Shown here: positions 5,538 to 11,575 of the stretch, one piece after another | How positions within the stretch are numbered: the stretch's first letter is position 1 | How the letters are laid out: each line of letters starts with the position of its first letter | Source of the DNA: an uncultured Clostridia bacterium | GTDB taxonomy: Bacteria > Bacillota > Clostridia > Christensenellales > CAG-314 | NCBI GenBank assembly: GCA_934294965.1 | Contig: CAKRAM010000063.1 | Coordinates: 1-13,474 of the forward strand | Reading direction: 5' to 3' | DNA: 13,474 nucleotides | Program-made: the position numbers and the translations under genes | Notes under the pieces: generated by a model | Databases searched by the model: none | What the model saw: only the letters and a program-made list of their open reading frames with translations | Told to the model about the DNA's origin: nothing

Positions 5538-7076
5538 CTACATCGTAAACACAATTGCCGTTTGCGGCATAAGCAAACTTCCGCCATTTTGCGAAATGGT
5601 TTTGCCGACTGTAAGCAACGTGTTGCCGATTGAAAGCGGCATAAACAGTTCGCCGTCGGTGGGATTGAACGCGACATAGGTTTTGCCGCGCTTGTAGCAC
5701 AAAAGCCCGTTTTGCTCGCAAAGCACCACTTGCAACTTTTCGTCCGATTGCAAATCGGTGTGGCTTGCGCGAAGAACATTTAGACGTTTTACCAAATTGA
5801 GCAAGGAGCCGCTGTCGGCAATTTGCTTGCTTACGCAGGGCGCGCTTTGACTGTCGTCCACGTCCAAATAGAGCATATATTTTTGCGCCGAGGAAAATCC
5901 GCAGTTGGGCAACGAATCGTCCCATTGCATGGGCGTTCGGGAACCGGTGCGATGATACCCGCCCTCTTTGGATTGTTGAGGCAAATAGCGCATGCCTATT
6001 TCGTCGCCGTAGTAGAAAAACGGCGTTCCGGGCAAGGTTAGCAACATCACGTAGGCAAGGCGGAGTTCCGATTCGTCCAACATATAGGAAATGCGTTCGG
6101 TGTCGTGATTGCCGCTGATGACGGCAATATATCCGTTGCCGACGGTTTGGTTGTAGTCCTGCAAGTACAGGCGCAACATGTTTTCCGCCGAAACGTGCGC
6201 CGTTTTGCAAAAGTAACTTTTGTTTTCACCCTGTTCGTTGCGATAACGAAATGCGTAGTAGGTCATTTTTTCGCCGTGATTGAGCAAAAAGTCCACGTGG
6301 AAACCTGCCATATTTATGGCGCGCGGTGCGTTGCACCACTCGGAAACCAGCACCGCTTGTGGATAGTCTTTGTCCAGCATTGCGCGAGCCTTTCGCCACA
6401 GCCAAGCCGTTGCCGACTTATCTTCATCGTTTTTGACCAAACTGTCCGCCATGTCCACTCTAAAACCGTCGGCGCCGTTATCCAGCCAAAAACGCATCAC
6501 GTCCAACATGTCGTCGAAGGTTGCCTGCACGCGTTTGTCGGTGTAGGGTATTTGCCAAGTTGCGTCGGTAATATCCTTAAAGCCGTAGTTAAGCGCAGGT
6601 TGACTGTTGAAGAAATTGAGCATATAACAGCCGTCGCGATCGGCGTTGCCTGCCACCCAACTGTACCCTTCCGGACGATGCCAAACGCAATCGCTCCAAA
6701 TGTAGCGGTCGGAATACTTGTTTTTTTGCGGAAGTTTGCTTTGCAAAAACCACTCGTGCTGCTCGCTTGTGTGACCGGGAACCAAGTCCAAAATCACGTG
6801 AATGCCCCGCTTGTGCGCTTCGGCAAACAAATTTATCAAATCCTGATTTGTTCCGTAGCGCGGAGCAACTTTTTTGTAGTCCGCAACGTCGTAGCCGGCA
6901 TCGACAAAGGGAGAAAGATAGCAAGGATTGAGCCATATGGCGTTGAATCCCAAATCTTTTATATAGTCCAATTTTTGCGTAATGCCGCAAATATCCCCTA
7001 TTCCGTCGCCGTTGGTATCCAAAAAACTTTGCGGATAGATCTCGTAAAAGACTGCATTTTTTAGCCATTCGGACAT
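5538..7076 (-). CDS. Alpha-amylase family (GH13) glycoside hydrolase, cytoplasmic
   Basis: 512 residues, with no signal peptide. The (beta/alpha)8 barrel motifs are complete: a calcium-site-like DTNGDGIGD (20-28), region I DLVPGH (97-102), region II GFRVD with nucleophile Asp208, region III acid/base Glu246 in LVSEW, and region IV NHD with Asp325. GTPFFYYGDEIG (350-361) and the beta-sandwich C-terminal domain follow. It should hydrolyse or rearrange alpha-glucosidic bonds in imported oligosaccharides; exact specificity cannot be given. Region I has Gly101 where most GH13 enzymes have Asn before His. The start at 7076 is preferred: AAAGGGG lies about 10 nt upstream, whereas the in-frame GTG at 7085 overlaps that site. 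No sugar transporter lies nearby. Upstream are two promoters and a long structured region. Confidence 0.88.
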   Translation of the reverse strand: MSEWLKNAVFYEIYPQSFLDTNGDGIGDICGITQKLDYIKDLGFNAIWLNPCYLSPFVDAGYDVADYKKVAPRYGTNQDLINLFAEAHKRGIHVILDLVPGHTSEQHEWFLQSKLPQKNKYSDRYIWSDCVWHRPEGYSWVAGNADRDGCYMLNFFNSQPALNYGFKDITDATWQIPYTDKRVQATFDDMLDVMRFWLDNGADGFRVDMADSLVKNDEDKSATAWLWRKARAMLDKDYPQAVLVSEWCNAPRAINMAGFHVDFLLNHGEKMTYYAFRYRNEQGENKSYFCKTAHVSAENMLRLYLQDYNQTVGNGYIAVISGNHDTERISYMLDESELRLAYVMLLTLPGTPFFYYGDEIGMRYLPQQSKEGGYHRTGSRTPMQWDDSLPNCGFSSAQKYMLYLDVDDSQSAPCVSKQIADSGSLLNLVKRLNVLRASHTDLQSDEKLQVVLCEQNGLLCYKRGKTYVAFNPTDGELFMPLSIGNTLLTVGKTISQNGGSLLMPQTAIVFTM

Positions 7077-7121
7077 AATGTTCACACCCCTTTAGCAAGT
7101 CGTTATATTTGCATAATGTAA

Positions 7122-7151
7122 ATTATACGAAGTAAGTCTTTTGCCTGTCGG
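7122..7151 (-). promoter_or_regulatory. Proximal promoter of the amylase gene
   Basis: On the minus strand, CCGACA (7151-7146), an 18-nt spacer and a perfect TATAAT (7127-7122). The start would be near 7115, giving a leader of about 40 nt. The -35 box overlaps the 3' arm of the long-range helix described below. Confidence 0.5.
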
Positions 7152-7397
7152 CAAAATCTTTCAAACACTTGCGTGTTTTCCGCAAAAACCGGCGTTTTTG
7201 CCTTCCGGTATGTAAAACGGCGAAGTCGCAACCCTTTGCAAGCAAGTTTGCCGGTTCTCGTATTATCGAAAGTTTTGTTTGAAAGCGTGCAATGCACATC
7301 AAGAAAAACTGACGATTTTACACACGATGGAAAGAAAAAAACAAAGTCATGCTACCCTCTGCAAAAATTCGAAAGATTTTGCCGATAGAAAGATTAG
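7145..7397 (-). ncRNA. Candidate structured RNA or long amylase leader
   Basis: In the minus-strand RNA the segment 7388-7368 pairs with 7165-7145: 21 aligned positions, 19 Watson-Crick pairs, one G-U, one mismatch. The helix can extend outward past small bulges (UAA/UUA and UCUUU/AAAGA) towards 7397 and 7135. About 200 nt are enclosed. They contain the 53-nt hairpin 7264-7316, a perfect 8-bp stem GCAAAAAC/GTTTTTGC with a 4-nt loop (7182-7201), and a 6-bp stem with a GCAA (GNRA) tetraloop on the minus strand (7163-7178). A good promoter (7409-7437) begins transcription about 5 nt before the extended helix. I recognise no known RNA family. The alternative is a MITE-like insertion whose terminal inverted repeats form the helix. 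Confidence 0.4.
7264..7316 (-). other. Structured hairpin element, copy B
   Basis: Gap-free relative of 650-702. In the minus-strand RNA the stems are AUCG/CGAU, GUUUU/AAAAC, UUGA/UCAA and an apical GUGC/GCAC closing a 3-nt loop. GCUUUCA on the 3' side of the apical stem and CAAAACUU before the closing stem are conserved between copies. It lies about 190 nt upstream of the amylase start, in the same orientation as copy A relative to its downstream gene. Confidence 0.5.
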
Positions 7398-7408
7398 CAT
7401 CTTGTTAT

Positions 7409-7437
7409 ATTATACAATACAATGTTCCCGTTTACAA
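7409..7437 (-). promoter_or_regulatory. Distal promoter feeding the structured region and amylase
   Basis: On the minus strand, TTGTAA (7437-7432), a 17-nt spacer and a perfect TATAAT (7414-7409). The predicted start near 7402 would give an amylase leader of about 325 nt. Confidence 0.65.
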
Positions 7438-7667
7438 GGACTTTTTGCCGATACTCGACACTTTTTGCGACTAACTGACGGTTTTGCGCCCAAAATCTGC
7501 ACTTTTTGCAATTTACACTTGCTCTTTTTGCGTTTTTTCAAGTAAAACTTCAACTCCGGAGGCTATTTTTGCTTTGACGAAAGTTCCGCTGGCGCTCCGT
7601 TTTTCCGCCAAAAACTTTTGCCAAACAAAAAGTGACGACAAGGACTTGCTTATCACGGCGTAAACAA

Positions 7668-7696
7668 TTGCGTTTGGTCTATGTTTGTGATATAAT
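7668..7696 (+). promoter_or_regulatory. Promoter of the flippase-like gene
   Basis: TTGCGT (7668-7673), a 17-nt spacer ending in an extended -10 TGA, then a perfect TATAAT (7691-7696). The start is expected near 7703, leaving a 70-nt leader. Confidence 0.7.
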
Positions 7697-7716
7697 ACGG
7701 AAGTTATTTGTGCGAC

Positions 7717-7740
7717 ACGCAAGATTTGCGTTTTGCAAAT
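7717..7740 (+). promoter_or_regulatory. Two mutually exclusive leader hairpins
   Basis: ACGCAA-GAT-TTGCGT (7717-7731) and ATTTGC-GTTTT-GCAAAT (7724-7740) are both perfect 6-bp stems and share bases 7724-7731, so only one can form at a time. They lie in the 70-nt leader, 32 nt before the start codon. No T-run follows, so a terminator/antiterminator pair is not supported. Confidence 0.4.
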
Positions 7741-7772
7741 AGAATTACAAAAAAATCTTTTCGGGTGAAAAT

Positions 7773-9005
7773 ATGGAAGAAAAAGCCCCACAAAACTTAA
7801 TACCGCCCGAAGACGAGCAAAATTGCCAAAGCCAAGCACAAACGAACGAGCAACCGACCGAGGAAGCGGCGCAACCGCAGCAAACGAACGCCGATGAACT
7901 TTTCCCTCCTCTTGAGCAAGCGCGCTCCAAAAAGTCGAGGATACTGAGCAATATCTTTTTTGCGATAGTTATAGTTACGAGTTTCTTCTTTATGTACCAA
8001 CTATCGGCAAAATTTACCGGTCAAAAGGACGTATCCTTTGCCGAAATGATTGCCGGAGCAAACTTGAAGTATGTTTTGCTTTTGGTAGGGATTTTCCTGC
8101 TTATTTTGACTATCGACGCGCTAAAATACTACGTTATCATGCGCGCAACCTGCCCGGAAAAAGCCAAATTCCGCAATGCCGTTATGGTAAGTTTGGTGGG
8201 CAAATACTACGACTACATCACCCCGTTTTCGTCCGGCGGACAACCTTTCCAAATTGTGTACTTGAACGGAAAAGGTTACCGCGGCGGGGAAAGCTCGGCA
8301 ATAATATTCGTTAAGTTTGCGTTCAATATGTCCATGTGGCTGACGATTTGTTGCCTTTTGATGACATTGAACAACGGAGCGCTTTCCGCCTACGTTACCG
8401 ACGCGGCGCAATTGCAATGGTTCATCGTTGCCGGCTGGATAGGATTTGGACTGAACTGCCTGTTCCCCTTGTTCATCGTTATGTTTGCCATTTTCCCCAA
8501 AATGACCGAAACTATTACACGTTGGATGTTGAACATCGGGTACAAACTGCGTTTGGTGAAGGACAAGGAACACATAATAGACCGCGCCAGACAAATTGCA
8601 GACGACTTTAAGCGCGGATTCTTTTTGGTGCTAAAAAAGCCGTTATACTTCTTTTTGACGGCGTTGACCTGTTTTGCCGAACCGTTTTTGAGCATGGCAT
8701 TGCCCTACTTTGCCGTTATCGCTTTTGGAGGCAGCGGCGTCACGCCCGGATACGAACTGATGTTTGCCATAATGACTCTTAACGTTTACACGCAAATGAG
8801 CGTTATGTTTGTACCGACTCCGGGCAACTCCTTGGCTATGGAAGGACTGTTTATGGCACCGCTTAAAACCATCGTTTCCGAAGGCGTGCTGTTTTGGACG
8901 GTTTTGTGTTGGAGATTTTTCTCCTACTACGCGTATATCGTTATCGGAATCGTTATCACCGTTGTGCAAGTCATTTTGCGCAACAAACGGAAAACCGCAA
9001 AATAA
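7773..9005 (+). CDS. Polytopic membrane protein of the LPG synthase TM / flippase-like family (PF03706, YbhN/UPF0104-like)
   Basis: 410 residues. A Gln/Glu-rich, low-complexity N-terminus (1-55) is followed by about seven or eight membrane segments (near 58-78, 99-119, 176-200, 217-240, 291-319, 326-346, 372-401). The family signature GKYYDYITPFSSGGQPFQ spans 143-160, and the second signature PTPGNSLAMEG spans 348-358, where relatives usually have a PTPGxxGxxEG-type motif. Relatives include the flippase half of lysylphosphatidylglycerol synthase MprF and the YbhN proteins, thought to move lipids or lipid-linked molecules across the membrane. No synthase domain is attached here. The start at 7773 is the first ATG after the promoter, with GGGTG 5 nt upstream. 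It is the only plus-strand gene, monocistronic, with its own promoter and terminator. Confidence 0.82.
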   Translation: MEEKAPQNLIPPEDEQNCQSQAQTNEQPTEEAAQPQQTNADELFPPLEQARSKKSRILSNIFFAIVIVTSFFFMYQLSAKFTGQKDVSFAEMIAGANLKYVLLLVGIFLLILTIDALKYYVIMRATCPEKAKFRNAVMVSLVGKYYDYITPFSSGGQPFQIVYLNGKGYRGGESSAIIFVKFAFNMSMWLTICCLLMTLNNGALSAYVTDAAQLQWFIVAGWIGFGLNCLFPLFIVMFAIFPKMTETITRWMLNIGYKLRLVKDKEHIIDRARQIADDFKRGFFLVLKKPLYFFLTALTCFAEPFLSMALPYFAVIAFGGSGVTPGYELMFAIMTLNVYTQMSVMFVPTPGNSLAMEGLFMAPLKTIVSEGVLFWTVLCWRFFSYYAYIVIGIVITVVQVILRNKRKTAK

Positions 9006-9021
9006 CTTCAATAAACTTTTT

Positions 9022-9052
9022 GCGACGTCGCGTTTGCGGCGCCGTTTTTTTT
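9022..9052 (+). terminator. Terminator of the flippase-like gene
   Basis: A GC-rich hairpin (GCGACGTCGC facing GCGGCGCCG, with one wobble and one mismatch) is followed by eight T. It lies 17 nt past the stop codon at 9005. Confidence 0.82.
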
Positions 9053-9177
9053 GTTGTAAATTCCAACATAAGTTTTTCCCAAATCGTTATGCAAATCAAT
9101 GGCAAAACTATGAGGGAGTTAGAACGGCAAAAAACGATTGCCCGCAAAAATAGTTAGTGATAAAAAATAAAATTCCT

Positions 9178-9288
9178 TCGTTAGTTAAAAACGCCATCAC
9201 ATATCGCGATATTCAACAGCCATTTTCTAAGTTTGCTTTTAACTCAGCATTTGGCAAGCGTGTGATGCGTTTGCGATTTATCGTTAGT
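9178..9288. repeat. Small MITE-like palindromic element in the convergent gap
   Basis: Terminal inverted repeats AAACGCCATCACA (9189-9201) and TGTGATGCGTTT (9261-9272) pair over 12 bp with one bulge. Inside are a nested stem CTAAGTT/AACTCAG (9227-9233, 9241-9247), a GCCA/TGGC pair around it (9219-9222, 9252-9255) and a 12-bp palindrome ATATCGCGATAT (9201-9212). An 8-bp direct repeat TCGTTAGT flanks it at 9178-9185 and 9281-9288, like a target-site duplication. It encodes nothing. The rest of 9053-9363 shows no gene. A structured small RNA is the alternative. Confidence 0.4.
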
Positions 9289-9363
9289 ACTTTTCGGCTG
9301 TACAAAAGCACAACAGTCCGTCAAACAAATTAAACTTTACATACACACGATTACAGATACAAC

Positions 9364-9404
9364 AAAAAGCGCATTTTGCAATTGCTTACAAAACACGCTT
9401 TTTT
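9364..9404. terminator. Bidirectional terminator between convergent genes
   Basis: AAAAAGCG/CGCTTTTT plus TTTTG/CAAAA form a long stem with a small CA/CA internal loop and a 10-nt loop. There is T-rich sequence on the plus side and A-rich sequence on the other, so it can end transcripts from both directions. It should stop the nitroreductase transcript, whose stop codon is at 9491. Confidence 0.82.
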
Positions 9405-9490
9405 ATTGAAACTCTACCGACGACAAAACCGTTGCGTACTGCCGATTATCGCCGTTATCATTTGTTTTGGATTGTTCAAAAGCCTACTTC

Positions 9491-10015
9491 CTACTTGATA
9501 AAGTACACTCTGCCGTCCTTTCTGGGTTTGGCTTCCGGCGCTTCGCCGTCAAAATATCCCAAAGCGATGTGTCCTACTCCCACGTAGTCGCCATCGGGAA
9601 GACCTGCTTTTTTGAGCAATTCTTTGCCGAATTCCGTTTCGACTTCCTGACGAGCGCGGTGAATCCAGCAAGTTCCAACGCCCAAACTCCAAGCGGCGTT
9701 GAGCATGTTGTCGATTGCACAACTTCCGTCGTAAGCAACGTTGGGAGTGTTGTTGCCGACAACCAAAATTACGGTTTTTGCGCCATAGAAAGGTTCGGCG
9801 TCCGGTCTACCCATTATGCGAGCATTTTCCGCAGACAGGGCTTTGAGCGTTTCTTTGTCCTGAATTACAACAAAGATAGCGTTTTGTTCGCCACGTGCGG
9901 AAGGCGCGTACAAACCTGCTTGCAATATTTGTTCCACAACTTCTTGCGGAACGGGCTTATCGTTGAAAGTCCGAACCGTTCTTCTTTGCAAAAGAGTTTT
10001 AATCGTTTCGTTCAT
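9491..10015 (-). CDS. Nitroreductase-family FMN-dependent oxidoreductase
   Basis: 174 residues, the usual size of short nitroreductases, which act as FMN-containing homodimers using NAD(P)H in the cytoplasm. The N-terminal FMN-phosphate motif RRTVRTF is at 11-17, APSAR at 37-41 precedes the dimer-interface strand NAIFVVIQD, and the family's central helix pattern SCAIDNMLNAAWSLGVGTCW lies at 98-117. A C-terminal LGYFDGEAPEAKPRKDG segment closes the fold. The physiological substrate cannot be deduced. The start at 10015 is secure: GGAGG (10023-10027) lies 7 nt upstream. It forms a single-gene unit with a likely promoter at 10040-10068 and the shared terminator at 9364-9404. Confidence 0.9.
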   Translation of the reverse strand: MNETIKTLLQRRTVRTFNDKPVPQEVVEQILQAGLYAPSARGEQNAIFVVIQDKETLKALSAENARIMGRPDAEPFYGAKTVILVVGNNTPNVAYDGSCAIDNMLNAAWSLGVGTCWIHRARQEVETEFGKELLKKAGLPDGDYVGVGHIALGYFDGEAPEAKPRKDGRVYFIK

Positions 10016-10039
10016 AATTTTACCTCCGATAATTCTTTC

Positions 10040-10068
10040 TATATAGGCAATTGAAACCTACTTGATAA
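10040..10068 (-). promoter_or_regulatory. Probable promoter of the nitroreductase gene
   Basis: On the minus strand, TTATCA (10068-10063), a 17-nt spacer and TATATA (10045-10040). Each box matches consensus at four positions. The start would fall near 10033, giving a short leader holding the GGAGG site. Confidence 0.45.
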
Positions 10069-10480
10069 TAAGTTTACCACGAACCGACAACGACGTGTTG
10101 CCGCGCTTGGGTGACTGCTATCCATAAAGTAGCAATACAGGCGTTAGCCGTGAAGCCGCTAAACCGTGCCGCCGCAATTAACCTAAACAATTATAATCGT
10201 TTATTTTAGGCTGCTACCAATGTCAATTGATGCATTTTGACGGAATTGCAACATTCTTTTACGGTGGGTTCAAACGATGTAGATACTGCCTAGAATTTTC
10301 CACTCCGTCTTTATTTCAAACTAGCAATGTAAAAGCCCACAAGGTGTTGAAAGGTTTTGCCGACAAACACAAAATTTATTTGTCCGCATATCCTAAACAT
10401 GCCATTCGCCTTGCGAAGCGTTCCTTATTTGCAACTATGCCGCAAACGTTTGCCGGTAAATTTGGCAACCGCCGCATTTG
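10069..10480. other. Intergenic region without a recognisable gene
   Basis: It lies between the nitroreductase and prfB. It holds a 12-bp palindrome GCAAACGTTTGC (10442-10453), a short hairpin TTCGC-CTT-GCGAA near 10406-10418, an A+T-rich TATAAT-containing stretch around 10190-10210, and a 19-nt match (10347-10365) to the arm of the structured region upstream of the amylase. No hairpin with a T-run is visible after prfB, so where that operon ends is unclear. The plus-strand frame 10227-10502 lacks a ribosome binding site and overlaps the prfB end. Confidence 0.55.
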
Positions 10481-11575
10481 TTACAACGCTTTGGAAAGGT
10501 AGTCCTCTATAAACGGCTGAATGTTTCCGTCCATAACGTCCACGATGTTGGCGTTTTCAAACCCCGTGCGGTGGTCTTTTACAAGGGTATACGGGCAAAA
10601 TACGTAGGAGCGAATTTGGCTGCCCCACTCGATTTTTTTTATTTCACCCTTTATTGCCATAGCCTCTTCCATTTGTTCGCGCTCTTTAAGTTCGGCAAGT
10701 TTACTTTTTAGCATTTGCATTGCCTGCTCGCGATTTTGAATTTGGCTTCGTTGAGTTTGGCAGGATACCACGATACCCGTAGGAACATGCGTTATGCGTA
10801 TTGCCGATTCGGTTTTGTTTACGTGTTGACCGCCCGCGCCGCTGCTGCGATAGGTGTCCACCTTCAAATCCTTGTCGTCGATGACGATGTCGCTATCCTG
10901 TTGCAACTCCGGCATCACTTCCAGCGAAGCGAAACTCGTGTGGCGGCGTTTTGCCGAATCGAACGGAGAAATGCGCACCAAACGGTGAACACCCTTTTCG
11001 GCTTTAAGATAGCCGTAGGCGTTTGTTCCGCTCACCTTGAACGTAACCGACTTGATACCTGCTTCTTCGCCGTCCAAAAAGTCCAAAACTTCCACTTTGT
11101 AGCCGCGTCGTTCGGCGTATCTGGTATACATACGGTACAGCATTTGCGCCCAGTCCTGCGCTTCCGTTCCGCCTGCGCCTGCGTGAATGGTCAAAATTGC
11201 GTTGCTTGCGTCAAACTTGCCGGAAAGCAGCGCCGAAACGTGCATTTCGTTGATTTCCTTGTCGATATCTATGAGTTCGGTTGCGGTTTCTTCCAGCATG
11301 GCTTGATCGCCGTCGCACATATCCACAAGGTCGCAAACGTCCGACAGCCTTTTGGACAGTTTTTTGTAGTCGTCCATTTTGTCCAGAATGTTTTTGGCAC
11401 GTTGCGAAACTTGCTGCGCCGACTTTACGTCGTCCCAAAACTCCGGGCTGTGCTGTTTTGCCGTCAAATCGGCAAGTTCCTCGGTAAGTTTGGGCAAATC
11501 CAAACTTTTTTCTATACCGTCCAGTTTTAGTTGCAAATCGCGAATATTTAGTTTAAGGTCTTCGATTTGTATCAT
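10481..11575 (-). CDS. prfB: Peptide chain release factor 2 (RF2)
   Basis: 364 residues, full length for RF2, which recognises UGA and UAA in the ribosomal A site and triggers peptide release. The stop-codon-reading tripeptide SPF is at 203-205, specific for RF2 (RF1 has PxT). The catalytic GGQ loop (SSGAGGQHVNKT) has Gly248, Gly249 and Gln250. The N-terminal helical domain spans about residues 1-115. The reading frame is continuous through the usual autoregulatory frameshift region: codons 24-28 read SLDLP with no in-frame UGA, so the classical programmed +1 frameshift is absent. The ATG at 11575 directly abuts the secA stop codon (TAAATG), indicating one transcript and probable translational coupling; only a weak GGAA-like site precedes it. 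secA-prfB is a common order in Bacillota. Confidence 0.96.
   Translation of the reverse strand: MIQIEDLKLNIRDLQLKLDGIEKSLDLPKLTEELADLTAKQHSPEFWDDVKSAQQVSQRAKNILDKMDDYKKLSKRLSDVCDLVDMCDGDQAMLEETATELIDIDKEINEMHVSALLSGKFDASNAILTIHAGAGGTEAQDWAQMLYRMYTRYAERRGYKVEVLDFLDGEEAGIKSVTFKVSGTNAYGYLKAEKGVHRLVRISPFDSAKRRHTSFASLEVMPELQQDSDIVIDDKDLKVDTYRSSGAGGQHVNKTESAIRITHVPTGIVVSCQTQRSQIQNREQAMQMLKSKLAELKEREQMEEAMAIKGEIKKIEWGSQIRSYVFCPYTLVKDHRTGFENANIVDVMDGNIQPFIEDYLSKAL

Noticed and set aside
7122..7415. ATTATAC direct repeat (7122-7128, 7409-7415) as a target-site duplication around the structured region
   Set aside because: Both copies are the -10 boxes of the two minus-strand promoters, and the inverted repeats do not begin next to them.
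9089..9157. 22-residue plus-strand ORF (MQINGKTMRELERQKTIARK...) after the flippase terminator
   Set aside because: Protein-like wording but too short, with no Shine-Dalgarno and located past a strong terminator; it could be a gene remnant but is not supported.
9490..10068. 12-bp direct repeat CCTACTTGATAA on both sides of the nitroreductase gene (9490-9501 and 10057-10068), like att sites
   Set aside because: In about 13 kb several exact 12-mer repeats are expected by chance. One copy is the end of the coding sequence and the other contributes to the promoter -35. No integrase is present.
10085..10190. tRNA-like GGTTCG segment on the minus strand
   Set aside because: No acceptor or D-arm pairing and no proper T-stem around it.
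10227..10502. Plus-strand 91-residue frame in the gap before prfB
   Set aside because: No ribosome binding site or promoter, no recognisable domain, and its end overlaps the prfB coding region on the other strand.
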